64,000 bases of DNA from Anodontia alba. Its lineage: Eukaryota > Mollusca > Bivalvia > Lucinida > Lucinidae. Below are positions 42,347 through 54,381 of this stretch, in pieces (position 1 is the first letter of the stretch; every line of letters begins with the position of its first letter). The notes beneath the pieces are model-generated. The model did no database searches, was not told the origin of the DNA, and worked only from the letters and a program-made list of their open reading frames with translations. The stretch is taken from NCBI GenBank assembly GCA_964016985.1, contig OZ024835.1, forward strand, positions 68,526,812 to 68,590,811, written 5' to 3'. Made by a program: the position numbers and the translations under genes.

Positions 42347-42587
42347 CATTACGAAAACATGCCTATTTAAATATACTTAAAATTTCACCACCAAAAACTG
42401 AAAGTTTTCTGATAAAAGTTATGATATTTTTCATATTTCTGCTCAAAACATAGACTCACTGTGGTACCAGCATTCTATGTTTTTGAGCAGAAATAAGAAA
42501 CATAATGTATCCCCCTGTTAATCCCAGTTTTACTATATAAATGGGGGTTTAAGGGGATCAAAATTATATAGGTATGTTTTTGTGATG
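42347..42587. mobile_element. Family A MITE, shortened centre
   Basis: CATTACGAAAACATGCCTAT...GGTATGTTTTTGTGATG; one hairpin arm is mostly lost. Confidence 0.85.
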
Positions 42588-42649
42588 AGTATTTACATTC
42601 TGTTTAAGTTATGTCTTACGTTAAATTTGTAAACTTGTTTACACATCAG

Positions 42650-43000
42650 ATCATTAATGGACAACCTTTAAAGTATTTTTCTACGAAAATAGAACTTGAC
42701 ATTTCAAGTGAATCATCTGAGACCACTTAGGAGATGATTCATATACATAAAATATCAATAAAATGTCAGAAATATTGCCTTCGGAAACAAAGAACACGCT
42801 ACAGAGTAGAAAATGGGAGTCGCGGTTTTATTGAGACTCTTCATAAGCAGTAATTAAGTTTGCAACACTGCTTATGCCCGAGCAGAATTCCATTTACAAA
42901 GATACCACATTGAACCCAATGATCCCAAATGAAATGAAGCATAATCTGCACTGTGGTAAAGAACTGGGAGACGGTCTAACACCGCCACATGACACTAACA
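42650..43000. repeat. Diverged family E foldback then unassigned DNA
   Basis: TTGACATTTCAAGTGAATCATC and GGAGATGATTCATAT resemble 540-600. From 42780 to 43075 nothing recognisable is seen. Confidence 0.5.
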
Positions 43001-43075
43001 TTATTTCCTTGGAAAAAATTATGTGTATCATGTGGTAATTTCGTTATAAGCTTATTGAGGTTTAGCATCACGAAA

Positions 43076-43340
43076 ATCTGCTAATTTTGACCCCCTCAAA
43101 CCCCACTTTTATATAGTAAAACTGGGGTTTACAGGTGTAAGCATTATTTTTCTTATTTCTGCTCAAAAACATAGATTGTGGGTACTCGTTAGAACTGCCT
43201 CGCCAAGGCGGTTCTAACAAGTACCCACAATCTATGTTTTGAGCAGAAAAATGAAAAATACCAAAGATTTTTTATTTGAAAATTTTCAGTTTTTGGAGGT
43301 GAAAATTTCTACATATTTGAAGAGGCATGTTTTCGTAATG
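43076..43340. mobile_element. Family A MITE
   Basis: CATCACGAAAATCTGC...AGGCATGTTTTCGTAATG; centre AACTGCCTCGCCAAGGCGGTT has one unmatched pair. Confidence 0.92.
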
Positions 43341-43375
43341 GTGTATGCCAATGATGAAGGCCCAGATCAATCTAG

Positions 43376-43612
43376 GTAACTCGAACTTCAGTGGCTCAAA
43401 CGTCTTTGGGACCATAGAAATTTGTTCTAGGCATGGTTAGTTTGAGCCACTGAGGTTAATCATAGCGCCAGGTTAGATGGAGATAATTTAGGGATGTCTT
43501 TTCAATCCTCTGTAAAACTATATTATATTGAATATATCCAAAAAGGCAATTCTAATGAGTAGAGGCAACATATGTTTTCATGATAGAATAAGAAAATTTC
43601 CCTAAATTATCT
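43376..43612. mobile_element. Tigger-like element, left part
   Basis: CTCGAACTTCAGTGGCTCAAAC, GAGCCACTGAGGTTAATC; half of the GGCAATTCTAATGAGTA hairpin remains. Confidence 0.7.
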
Positions 43613-43690
43613 ACAAAGGTTGATATGTCATTATTTTTGTATGGTATTAGTAATGCTCTGAGCAAATTGCTTGGATGCTTAGATTACAGA

Positions 43691-43874
43691 GGACTTGTTA
43701 AGGAGGGGTATTTGGTGATAATTCTGGGATAATATTTCTTATTTTGCCATAAAAACATATGTTGTGGGTACTCATTAGAAGTGCCTCACCAAGGCACTTC
43801 TAATGAGTACACACAACATGTTTATATGGAGAACTGGAAAAAATTATCCCAGAATTATCACCAAATACTCTTTC
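43691..43874. mobile_element. Family F palindromic MITE
   Basis: GGACTTGTTAAGGAGGGGTA...TTAACAATTCCTGTG ends and the family B-type centre ATGTTGTGGGTACTCATTAG. Confidence 0.85.
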
Positions 43875-44480
43875 TTAACAATTCCTGTGATTACTAAAAT
43901 AAACTATTATAAACTTGTTGACGTTTGTTGTTGTTTGGTCATTTTTAACTCTACCAGGCACCAGAGGCATATGAAGGAAGCGACAAATGTGTTATGTACA
44001 GTCAGGGTTCAAAAGTTATTCCACAGCGTCAAAAATCCCATAGAGCTCAATGCATTTTCATGTTCACAAAAAGAAAATAATAATAAAAAATAATTATTTA
44101 TATCTTGATAACATTCACATCATTTGAAAGCTGGATGATTTATGTAATATACATTGTGATTCTCATTGGATTTTCTCTGTGCAAACTTGAGAGACAAAGA
44201 CTTAATTTTTGTGTAAGATATTTTGAGCAGTTTTTGAGCAACATCAACGTTGACGTCAATGGAAATCTGCCATTTTTAAAATTTCCTCTTAATTTAAATT
44301 GTTGTATCTGAGAAGACAGATATTCGATATTTATGAAAGTCATATATTTTGGGCATGCATCATTTACCTTTCCAATCATTACAGAATGTCAGTATTTTCT
44401 TTATAATGATACACAATATTAAGTGTCTTTTAAACATTAAAATGCACTAAAGTCTATTATTGCATAAAAAGCAGTGTCAC
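43875..44480. other. Unassigned AT-rich intergenic DNA
   Basis: No gene, splice-linked exon or family repeat is recognised. Short open frames here have no recognisable domains. Confidence 0.5.
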
Positions 44481-44748
44481 ACGTTATTAACAGCCATGCA
44501 TTAACGGCGAAAAACCATGTATTAAGAAGGCAATTCACATGCTGTTAATGCACGGCTACGCAACTTTCAATATGCTCATACCGGGGCCAAAGAATTGCTG
44601 CCGTCACGAGATGTGTACTGCCCTGTCCCAGAACGAGCATAGTCCATGGAAATAGCGTTCGTGCAACATCGGTGAAAACGCGAAACAAAATAGTGCAAGA
44701 AATAACACGAAATGTATTAAATGTTTTCAGTTTTTATGCAGTAATAGC

Positions 44749-44883
44749 GATCGAACATGGTTTTCAATGCATTAACATTCGCCAGGTCCCTTGGGAGGTG
44801 TTGAAAACCGCGGCCTTCGGCCTCGGTTTTCAACACCTTCCATGGGACCTGGCGAATGTTAATGCATAAAAAACCATGTTTGA
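44749..44883. mobile_element. Long foldback with GCATTAACATTCGCCAGG arms
   Basis: Arms of about 60 bp (GATCGAACATGGTTTTCAAT.. against ..AAAAACCATGTTTGATC) around GCGGCCTTCGGCC. Loop pairs are GC-rich, unlike the flanks. Confidence 0.82.
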
Positions 44884-45167
44884 TCCCTATATGAGAAAAT
44901 ATTTTTGTGGAATTACTTTTGGCCTCTGACTGTTCATGCATTTGTACAACCTTGCTTTCAAGGATCATCCATGCACACTTGGTGCTGCTGTCTGTCACCA
45001 AGCGCCACTGTGTTCATTTTATGCTCAACCCATTGGAAATTGACTATGAGATAGATGTACTGATCGTCTGAAAATTTTCTCAGCCTGAGTGTGATACGAA
45101 TCCATGGCCTTCTGCTTGCAAGTCAATAGCACTGACTTCTAGGCCATTACTTGACTCCCTTTTCATT

Positions 45168-45245
45168 GGGGCTACTCTAAAAGGAAAGAATTTGCTCCCT
45201 TTGGAAGTAAATTCTTTTCTTTAAGAGTAGTCTCCATTTCTGAAA
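45168..45245. mobile_element. Family G foldback
   Basis: GGCTACTCTAAAAGGAAAGA ATTTGCTCC and its inverse. Confidence 0.75.
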
Positions 45246-46059
45246 CGTTTCAGGTACTAGGAAGGCAACTTCCAGTCTGTTCAAGTTGTCTTTCTTTTAC
45301 AATGGTGGCAATTACTTTTCAGTCATTCCTGGTTTGAATGGCAAAGACTGGTCAAACTGCTTCAGACTCTTTGTAGGTTACTCTGTAAGTAGCCAGTGAT
45401 CTAAGCTTCTGCAGACAGACTTTGATCAGATGGTGTAGGCTGATCTAAGGTTTTCCAGGAGTGGGGATGGGGGGGGGGGGATAGAAAATGGGAGGAGGCA
45501 CACCTCATAAGGAATATTTTGTCATATTGCTGTCCATATGGTGTGTGAGGAGGAAATCCAAGGCCCTACCCCTACTCTCATCCCTACAGGCAGGTCAGAG
45601 CCTTTGCTATGCCAGTTTTTGATTCTATAAAATATTCCATAATTACTCAAAATATCTAGACAGACACTTTGCCACTATCATAAACTTGTAAAATAGTCTC
45701 TCCTTTATGTCCCTTACCTGCAGTCCACAGATGCTAGGGATTATTAATGGAAAGTTATCACTCTAGCTCCAAATGAGGAGATAATTGGTGATAATTACTA
45801 GGTGCATATTGTTTTAGGGTTGTTTGCCTGTCTGTTGGTCTGCCGCGCTTTCCTTGCCAGCAAGATGCATGTACCTAGATATGTGAGTGGGGCCTTGAGC
45901 CTTGGTCAGGTAGTATTGGCTGAAGAGTAGATACCTGATTAACTTTTGAAAAAAAATGGAGTACCCTCAGCGTATGTGTTAATTGAAAAATAAGAAAAAG
46001 AAAATCTGGATATTTATTCAGAGACATGACATCTAAACATTAAGTATAAATATGGTAAG
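45246..46059. other. Unassigned intergenic DNA
   Basis: No gene is recognised. There is a short poly-G at 45471-45480, and the inverse half of a B-type arm (GAGTACCCTCAGCGTATGTG) near 45960. Confidence 0.45.
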
Positions 46060-46352
46060 CATTACGAAAACACGCCTATTCAAATACAATGTAAACTGAA
46101 AATTTTACCACCAAAACAATGAAAATTTTTAGATAAAAAATTTTGATATTTTCCATAATTCTGCTCAAAACATAGATTGTGGGTACTCACAATCTATGGG
46201 TACTCAACAATCTATGTTTTTGAGCAGAAATAAAAATATATACCCATGTAAACCCTAGTTTAACCGTATAAAAGTGGGGTTTAAAGGGCGGGGGGGGGGG
46301 GGGGGGGCGGGGAGGGGAGGGTGAAAAACTATATAGGCATGTTTTCGTGATG
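46060..46352. mobile_element. Family A MITE with poly-G insertion
   Basis: CATTACGAAAACACGCCTATTC...TAGGCATGTTTTCGTGATG. A G-rich run (46287-46320) interrupts GGGGTTTAAAGGG. The centre is rearranged. Confidence 0.88.
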
Positions 46353-46597
46353 TTTGATTTTACAGAAAATCTGTAGAATATATGTTCCTGATAACTTGAG
46401 CCGAGTTCCCTTGGAATCTACTGACCAATATGCTAAATATATTCCATATTAAGAATTCCATATTAAGAGTAGCCAGATGTTATGGACATGCTAAACACAA
46501 TTCATATTAGTCATACCATATATACCCTAAATACTGGGGCACCTTAATTTCTTACCATACTTGTCCCAAAAATTTGAGTCCTAAAAGGTTGCCTTTG

Positions 46598-46876
46598 CAT
46601 TACGAAAGCTCGCATATTCAAATATATAGAAAATTTCATCTCCGAAAACTGAAAATTTTCAGATGAAAAACTCTGATATTTTTCATATTTCTGCTCAAAA
46701 CATAGATTGTGGGTACTCGTTAGAACTGCCTTGACGAGGCGGTTCTAACGAGTACCCACAATCTATGTTTTTGAGCAGAAATAAGAAAAATAATGTATAC
46801 CCCTGTAAACCCCAGTTTTACTATATAAAAATGGGGTTTACGGGGGTCAAAATTATATAGGTGTGTTTTCGTAATG
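46598..46876. mobile_element. Family A MITE
   Basis: CATTACGAAAGCTCGCATATTC...TAGGTGTGTTTTCGTAATG with full arms. Confidence 0.93.
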
Positions 46877-47056
46877 GGAAACAAAGAACACACAAAAGAA
46901 GGAAAATTGGAGACATGAAGTTTTATCAAGTTTGTTCATATACAGCAAATGAATTTGGGAGACCAATTTACTACCAGTTGATATGTCTAAATATTGCTGG
47001 ATGAGTGGCAAACAGTGTAGACTCTGATGAGACTATCAAGAATTTGGTTCCAACTA

Positions 47057-47399
47057 CAGTCGAACCTCATTAGCTCGAACCCAGATGGCTCGTATATCAT
47101 GGCTATCTCAAGCTTGTTTTCGAGTCCCTGTGAAATTCCGTTAGATAGCTCAAGAAAACAAATATCTAGAGAAATATTTTTGATCTGCTACACAATAATG
47201 GTATGTTGTGTGTACTCATTAGAATCTAATGAGTAAACACAACATACCATTATTGGTAGGAGTTTGAAAATATTTCCCTAAATTATCACCATTTGCTTCC
47301 TGACCTGGCGCCATGATTAACCCTCAGTGGCTCGATATACCAATATCTCGAACAAATTTCCACGGTCCCAAGGATGTTCGAGCCATTGAGGTTCGACTG
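47057..47399. mobile_element. Tigger-like element with B-type hairpin
   Basis: CAGTCGAACCTCATTAGCTC...GCCATTGAGGTTCGACTG perfect-type ends. Centre AATGGTATGTTGTGTGTACTC ATTAGAATCTAATGAG and inverse. Confidence 0.88.
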
Positions 47400-47729
47400 T
47401 GGCTAGTTTCAGCCAATAAAGTTTCAGCCAATAATAGTTTCAGCCAATAAAGGCTCATCAATTATCCCTCATTTTTTTTTAAATCTTGGTCCCCTTTACT
47501 CCATACCATGTTTATCTAAAGTCCAATTTACTACCTGTTCATGTGTCAAAAAATTTCTGGATTCGGGTCCAGACTAGCTAGTTTCGGCCAATTAGCCTCA
47601 TCAGTAACCCGCATACAAATTTTCACCTTAAATCATTGCCTTACTCTTTCCATTACCCACTGATATATCTAAGCTGCAGAGGAAATGGCAAACAGTGTAG
47701 ACCCTGATCAGAGGCAAATGCGGCATCTG

Positions 47730-48003
47730 CATTACGAAAACGCCTATTCAAATATATAGAAAATTTCACCTAAAACTGAAAATTTTCAGATAAAAAAAAC
47801 TGTTATTTTTCATATTTCTGCTCAAAACATAGATTGTGGGTACTCGTTAGAATCGCCTCAGCGAGGCGGTTCTAACGAGGACCCACAGCCTATGTTTTTG
47901 GGCAAAAATAAGAAAAATACTGTATAACCCTGTAAACCCCAGTTTTACTATATAAAAGTGGGGTTTAAGGGGGTCAAAGTTATAAAGGCATGTTTTTTCG
48001 ATG
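47730..48003. mobile_element. Family A MITE
   Basis: CATTACGAAAACGCCTATTC...AAGGCATGTTTTTTCGATG. Confidence 0.9.
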
Positions 48004-48380
48004 GATCAGGGTCTACGCTGTTTGCTCAGGCCTGTCAGTCTCGATATACAGAGTAAATATGGTATCAAGGTATTATTTCTTGTGTCTCTTCTTTCTTTGA
48101 TAGCTTGGATTGTGCCAGTGTTTTATGTTATTGGCAAAGTGCTTGTTGTTGTCATAGCTTGGATGAACCTTGAGTATGTAGGGACACCAATGACAACCCC
48201 GCTTTGTAGCTAACCTGGAAAAAAAGCAATAAAAATGTAAAAAAAGTAAATAAAGCTGACAATATTATATGATAGTTGTTGCGTATGCTTCCATATTATT
48301 TATTCATATATTCGCATCTGCGTTAGCATGGGCGACTCGGGTGTGCAAGTTTCATCCGTTCATTCGTCTATGTAAAGTCC

Positions 48381-48642
48381 CATTACATAAACACGCCTAT
48401 TCAAATATATAGAAAATTTCACCTCTAAAAACTAAAAATTTTCAGATAAAAACTCTGATATTTTTCGTATTTCTGCTCAAAACATAGATCGTGGGTACTC
48501 GTTAGAACCGCCTCGGCGAGGCGGTTCTAACGAGTACCCACAATCTATGTTTAGCAGAAATAAGAAAAATAATGTATACCCCTGTAAACCCCAGTTTTAC
48601 TATAAAAAAGTGGGGTTTAAGGGGGTCAATATTATATGGGCA
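48381..48642. mobile_element. Family A MITE
   Basis: CATTACATAAACACGCCTATTC left end and a perfect CGCCTCGGCGAGGCG centre; the right terminus is lost after TATATGGGCACT. Confidence 0.9.
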
Positions 48643-48769
48643 CTATTTCAATAAAGTTCTTTATTTTGTTAACTCTAAATGTTAGAGACAGACAGTGCTG
48701 GGCAAATAGTGTAGATCCAGATCAGACATTTGATCAGTGGTTGCACCAATTTGTTATTATCATCCAACA

Positions 48770-49043
48770 CATCACGAAAACACGCCTTTTGATCCCCTTA
48801 AACCCCACTTTGATAAAGTAAAACTGGGGTTTACAGGGGTATATATTATTTTTCTTATTTCTGATCAAAAACATAGATTGTGGGTACTCGTTAGAACCGC
48901 TTCGCCAAGGTGGTTCTAACGAGTACCCACAATCTATGTTTTGAGCAGAAATGTGAAAAATATCAGTTTTATTTTTATCTGAAAATTTTCAGTTTTTGGA
49001 GGTGAAATTTTCTATATATTTGAATAGGCGTGTTTTCGTAATG
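48770..49043. mobile_element. Family A MITE
   Basis: CATCACGAAAACACGCC...AATAGGCGTGTTTTCGTAATG. Confidence 0.93.
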
Positions 49044-49219
49044 AGTTCCTGGACACACTAACAGATAGCAAAATGGACTTGTTCAATTCAAAGTTTAACC
49101 CATTTATGCCAAGTGGTCTCTTCTACTGCAAGTCTTTTAACCGGTCCATTTCCAAAAGAAGGGGTATCTGGTTGGTTTTTATTATTACCATGTTTTATAG
49201 AAATTCCTGTATTTAATGC

Positions 49220-49268
49220 AAACAGTGTAGACCCTGATCAGACGCCGCATGCTGCACTGTTTGCCAAT
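49220..49268. repeat. Family H hairpin, one arm shortened
   Basis: CAAACAGTGTAGACCCTGATCAG ACGCCGC then TGCACTGTTTGCC. Confidence 0.6.
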
Positions 49269-49641
49269 GTCCCTTTTATAGGGCGCTAGGCATAAATGCA
49301 GGATGGTCATCCTCAGTCAGAAACAATTAAAAAATATGTTCAATTAAAAAATAAAACATTTGAAATTTTTGGGCACACATTTTCTAAAATGAACATTAAT
49401 CTGTAATAATGCAAAGCGAGCCAGGAAAGAAAAAGGTCACCCATCACTCAAAATGGATAAAATACCAGCAACAGCCAAACAGAGTTGGGCCAAAATTAGG
49501 AAATTCCCAGAGTTTTCCCTGATTTTATTGGTATTTAAAATTTCCATGACCATTTTGCAAAATTCCCTGGCTTTTCCCTGACCTTGAAGAGAAATAAAAT
49601 TTCCCTGACTTTTCCCTGACCAGTGGCCACCCTGAAACGGG

Positions 49642-50118
49642 TTAACCCTTGCCATGCTGAATAAATTAAGATGCCATACCCACTTCTAATTGTCAGCCAA
49701 TCAAATTGCTTGATCTAGCTTGTTGATACAAATTCATATACTAAATGACAAACAGTGCAGATCCAGATAGTGGCTTCTTCTGGCTCCATCACGAAAACAA
49801 GCCTATATAATTTTCACCTCCTTAAACCCAACATTTATATAGTAAAACTTGGGTTCACAGGGTATACATTATTTTTCTTATTTCTGCTCAAAAACAGATT
49901 GTGGGTGCTCGTTAGAACCGCCTCGTCGATGCGGTTCTAACGAGTACCCACAATCTATGTTTTGAGCAGAAATGATAAAAATATCAGAGTTTTTTTTTCT
50001 GATTTTTTTTTTCAGTTTTTGGAGGTGAACTTTTCTGTTTATTTAAATATGCATGTTTTCGTAATGCTACACTGTTTGCTAGGGAGGGTATATCCGGGTT
50101 CAGCAGGACCAGGGTTAA
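49642..50118. mobile_element. Family C MITE with nested family A MITE
   Basis: TTAACCCTTGCCATGCTGAA...CAGCAGGACCAGGGTTAA; its hairpin centre (TGGCTTCTTCTGGCTC | CTACACTGTTTGC) is split by the element at 49787-50066. Confidence 0.92.
49787..50066. mobile_element. Family A MITE nested in family C hairpin
   Basis: CATCACGAAAACAAGCCTAT...ATGCATGTTTTCGTAATG inside the family C centre. Confidence 0.93.
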
Positions 50119-50425
50119 AACAAGAATGGGGAGGAGTTAAGGTGTCCCAATATTTATGGTAAATAGATAGCTATGGAACAAACAGTACATCACGGTAATT
50201 TTTTTTCAAATTTTAGGACAATGATGGTAAGGATTAAATGTATCCTAATATTTAGAGAAAATATGTTAGGCATAAGCAGAATATGCAGATGTCTTATAAT
50301 GCACCATCTGATCAGGATCTGTACTGTTTGCCACTCATCCAACAGTTTTTTGACATATCAGCGGATAGCAAACTGGACTATCAACCCATATATGCCTAGC
50401 GTCTGATCTGGGTTTACACTGCGTT

Positions 50426-50705
50426 CATTACGAAAACAAGCCTATTTAAATATACTGAAAATTTTACCACCAAACAATGAAAATTTTCATATAAAAATTC
50501 TGATATTTTTCATAATATTCTGCTCAAAACATATATTGTGGGTACTCGTTAGAACTGCCTCGGCGAGGTGGTTCTAACGAGTACCCACAATCTATGTTTT
50601 TGGGCAGAAATAAAAAAAAATAATGTATACCCCTGTAAACCCCAGTTTTACTATATAAAAGTGAGATTTAAAGGGTCAGCATTATGTAGGCATGTTTTCG
50701 TGATG
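50426..50705. mobile_element. Family A MITE
   Basis: CATTACGAAAACAAGCC...TAGGCATGTTTTCGTGATG. Confidence 0.93.
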
Positions 50706-50983
50706 AAAAACAGGAATTTCTGCACAACATGGTATTAGTAAAACCTAATCAGACACCCCTTATATTGGAAATGGACTGGTCCGAAGAGTATTGGTAGAAG
50801 AGTCCATTTTGGCATAAATGGGTTAAGGAATAAGTCGTCCCAATATTTAGTGTGAATAGGATAGGCCTGCGCAAACAATACATCAAGCAGGTAGTAAAAT
50901 ATGGTAAGAATTAAAAGTGAACTACAGGTATTATTGAGAGGTAGTAAAATGGACTTGCTCAAATGTTAGGACAAGTATGGTAA

Positions 50984-51210
50984 GGTTTGTTTGTGTTGAG
51001 GTTTTACGGCCTAGTCAACCCGTCATGTCGAGCGCGGTCAGTTTACCTAACCACACGTTAACTGGGCAGGCTTAGTCCTCTAAGCGGTTAACCAGTATTG
51101 TGCACATTCTTTCGCCAGAAACTGACAACTGCCCTTCTTGAATCAGCGGAAGGGAGAAAATGACCCTAGAATATATTTCATGATCAATCTCCACGAAAGA
51201 ATAATTAGTA
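50984..51210 (-). mobile_element. 5'-truncated SINE (minus)
   Basis: TTTGTGTTGAGGTTTTACGG to TCAATCTCCACGAAAGAAT, head missing. Confidence 0.88.
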
Positions 51211-51469
51211 TGATAAGGTGCTTGTATAAACATGATAAAGGTCTATAGTGTTTTCTCACATCCAGTAGGTTTAAAACACGTCAGCAGGTAGTGAACTGTA
51301 AGACTTAACAGTATAACAGGTAAATACAGGTTGCCGCAGTGAATGACTTTATTAAAACTCACCAGTTAGTGTTAAATGTTCTAAGCAATGATGGGCAGCA
51401 CTTAAAAGCACCTGTACCAGCATCAGAAACAGTGGGAGAGCAGACGCGTATTCAGGATGATTTCTGTGG

Positions 51470-51505
51470 GAGTGGGGGTTGGGGGTGGGGGGGGGGGGGG
51501 GAAAG
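51470..51505 (+). repeat. Poly-G tract
   Basis: GGGGGTTGGGGGTGGGG then 14 or more G, potential G-quadruplex. Confidence 0.85.
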
Positions 51506-51555
51506 GTGGTGATTTGATCAAATTACGTATTCGGAAAGACAGGCTTGACCAAACA

Positions 51556-51613
51556 GTGTAGACCCTGATCAGACGCCGCAAAACGCGGCGTCTGATCAGG
51601 GTCTACACTGTTT
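51556..51613. repeat. Family H perfect hairpin
   Basis: AAACAGTGTAGACCCTGATC AGACGCCGC and its perfect inverse GCGGCGTCTGATCAGGGTCT. Confidence 0.88.
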
Positions 51614-51920
51614 GCCACTCATCTAGCAATTGTACAGTAAAATGGACTTGTTCATGGAAAGTATAAGGTAAAGTATTAAGGAGTATGAATATTTAGGGTA
51701 ATGACGGTATCCCAAATTTATTAACTGTATCCTAAATTTCCCATGAAAACGAAATTTTGATTCAAAGGGGGTACGACTGAACCCTGCCCCCGGAACTCCC
51801 TCTGAATCCGCCCATGGGTAAGGGATGAGCAAACGAGCAAAATAAATTTCTTTGAGGCACCTGAATAGTCTCTGATTAGCGCCTTCTATGGATACTGTAC
51901 TATATTCCAATTTACAAAAT

Positions 51921-52572
51921 ACAGCAAAACCTCAATGACTCGAACACGGATGGCTCGTTTACCGGGGCTGATTCAAACTTGTTTTTGAGTCCCTACGAAA
52001 TTCTTCCGATAGCTCTAGAAAATATATTTAGGGATATGTAGGAAAAAGTTATTTTATCACAGTGCTTGCATTAACTGTCAAAATCAGGAAGTCCCAGGAC
52101 TTCCCAGCTCCAATATCTGGAAGTCTGGTGATCAAATATTTTCGCTCACATTTAGAAATTCAACCTCAATATTCTTAAACTCTCGTTTATGGAGTAAAAC
52201 CGCCATTGTTAAGCTAAATAACACGTAAATTCATTCTAATTTTTTGTTGTAAATGACTAAATATCTTTAAAAGTTGTGAGTCCCAGTCTTCTTGGCATTG
52301 ATTTTTGGAAGTCCCAGAGTAATTTTTGGGAGTCTCTGACTCCCAGACTTCCCTTAGGGCAAGCACTGTTATCAGGAAACTATAAAACTCATGGAGGCAA
52401 TTCTAATGACTACACTCAATATAGAATTATTCTATAGAAGACATCCTAAAATTAGACACATTTGCCTCCTGACCTGGTGCTATGATTAACCCTCAATAGC
52501 TCAAACTACCCATGTCTCAAATCAGTTTCCATGGTCCCAAAGATGCTTGAGCCATTGAAGTTCGAGTGAAGG
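51921..52572. mobile_element. Tigger-like element with nested 309-bp element
   Basis: CAGCAAAACCTCAATGACTCG...GCCATTGAAGTTCGAGTG. The nested element at 52060-52368 has ends CAGTGCTTGC / GCAAGCACTG and TTATCA on both sides; inside it the motif GGAAGTCCCAG recurs. Confidence 0.75.
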
Positions 52573-52577
52573 TTTCT

Positions 52578-52854
52578 CATCACGAAAACATGCCTATATA
52601 ATTTTGACCCCCTTAAACCTCAATTTTATATAGTAAAACTAGGGTTTACAGGGTATACATTATTTTTCTTATTTCTGTTCTAAACATAGATTGTGGGTAC
52701 TCGTTAGAACCGCCTCGCCGAGGCGGTTCTAACGAGTACCCACAATCTATGTTTTGAGCAGAAATATGAAAAATATCAGAGTTTTTTATCTGAAAATTTT
52801 CAGTTTTTGGAGGTGAAATTTTCTATATATTTGAATAGGCGTGTTTTCGTAATG
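52578..52854. mobile_element. Family A MITE
   Basis: CATCACGAAAACATGCCTAT...GGCGTGTTTTCGTAATG with perfect CGCCTCGCCGAGGCG centre. Confidence 0.94.
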
Positions 52855-53352
52855 TAATGAGTACACACAGCTTATATTCTGTGGAGATAAATAGTTATTG
52901 AGTATATGTTTTTGTGGAGATAAAATGTTTTTGTGGAAAAATGAGATGGATTAAAATAGTTATTGAGTACCCTCAATATATGCGTTTGTGGAGATGGATT
53001 ACAATAATTATTAAGTACCCACAACATATGTTTTTGTGGAGATAAAGTAAAATAGTTATTGAGTACCCACAACATATGTGATTGTGGAGATGGATTAAAA
53101 TAGTTATTGTGTACCCACAACATATGTTTTTGTGGGGATAAAGTAAAATAGTTATTGTGTACCCACAACATATGTTTTTGTGGAGATAAAGTAAAATAGT
53201 TATTGTGTACCCACAATATATGTTTTGTGGAGATTAAGTAAAATAGTTATTATGTACTCTTAACATGTCTTTGTGGAAATGGATTAAAATAGTTATTCAG
53301 TACCCACAACATGTTTTTGTTGAGATAAAGTAAAATAGTTATTGAGTACCCA
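52855..53352 (+). repeat. Tandem array of a family B hairpin arm (~50 bp unit)
   Basis: About eight or nine copies of a unit like GAGTACCCACAACATATGTT TTTGTGGAGATAAAGTAAAA TAGTTATT, always in the same orientation, with no opposing arm. Confidence 0.88.
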
Positions 53353-54381
53353 CAATACAGTATATGGTAAGCGTTAGGGTGGGGGAAACATGGGGTACAC
53401 CTTATATGTTAATGCATTGCCTGTTGGCATTTATATTTTCGGCATATATTTTACAGTATTCAGAGATTCTGTAAGCAGCTGAAGTTGGTCTTGATTAGAA
53501 TGCATAGTCTAATTTGGGCCTTCCTCGCCGATAAAGTCGGCACTCGATAGATTTCACTACTCAACTGTACTGTCCTTTCAACATCACTGGGAAACACGTG
53601 TTTTGCTTGGCGTTTCATTTTTTTATGAAAATATTTTGTTCTGATCGATCACAGCTTTTCAGAAACCATTTTTTTTCTTTCTATTTCTGTGTTTTGTTCT
53701 CAAACCTAAAATTAGATTTACGGCCAAAAAATTAGCCTGACCTATGCGATTCTTTTTATAGTAAAGTTGCTTTTTGGATATTTTATAAAAATAAAAGAAG
53801 ACATTTTTTTAACTTTTCTTTGCTGATTTTTAATTATTGATATTTCAAAACAATATTGTGAAAGTTTCAAACGGAACTTGTTGAAAGCCAGCCTCAGAAT
53901 TTACATACCATACCGATCTCTGCGTAATTTGTAGCCATTTTTACTATAGAAAAAATGTGAGAAAGTTTGATTTTTTTTTTTTTGAGAACCTATAAATAGA
54001 CTAAAATATTGGGGCATCAGAAGTTACGACAAATGGTTTTGCATTTAATCAGAACAAAAATTTGCCAATTTACGTATTTCGTGTGTAAAGCGGCAAACAA
54101 AAAAGTGACTTTCTGAAAAATGTTGAAAGGAGAGTAGCATGAAACCTTTGCTCAAAAAGAAATTATGCAATAATATTGTATTTAATAGTTCAGAAATAAA
54201 CATATTTGTTAAAATTGCATCACAGCGACTGTTCTAACAAAAACCCAATACATATGTTCTTATGAGGAAATAAGAATAAAACAAGACCTTTCTTACATAT
54301 CATCGTGTTCATTAAGGTTTCTTTACAACAGCAAATTTATTTTAATGGCAACACCTTTGGGAACAAATGTTGCCGTTGTAA
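53353..54381. other. Unassigned AT-rich intergenic DNA
   Basis: No gene is recognised. A weak match to 4010-4130 (AACATTTTGTTCTGATTGAC-like and GGTTAATTTTAGG-like text, inverted) suggests an old dispersed repeat at about 53600-53800. Confidence 0.4.

Noticed and set aside
46720..46929. Recurrent peptide (LGFTGVYIIFLISAQKHRLW) in many open frames
   Set aside because: It is the translation of the family A MITE stretch AAACTGGGGTTTACAGGGGT..., repeated because the MITE is repeated, not a protein family.
48001..48213. 70-residue hydrophobic open frame that looks like two membrane helices
   Set aside because: It begins at the end of a family A MITE, has no recognisable domain, and no splice partner or upstream signal supports it.
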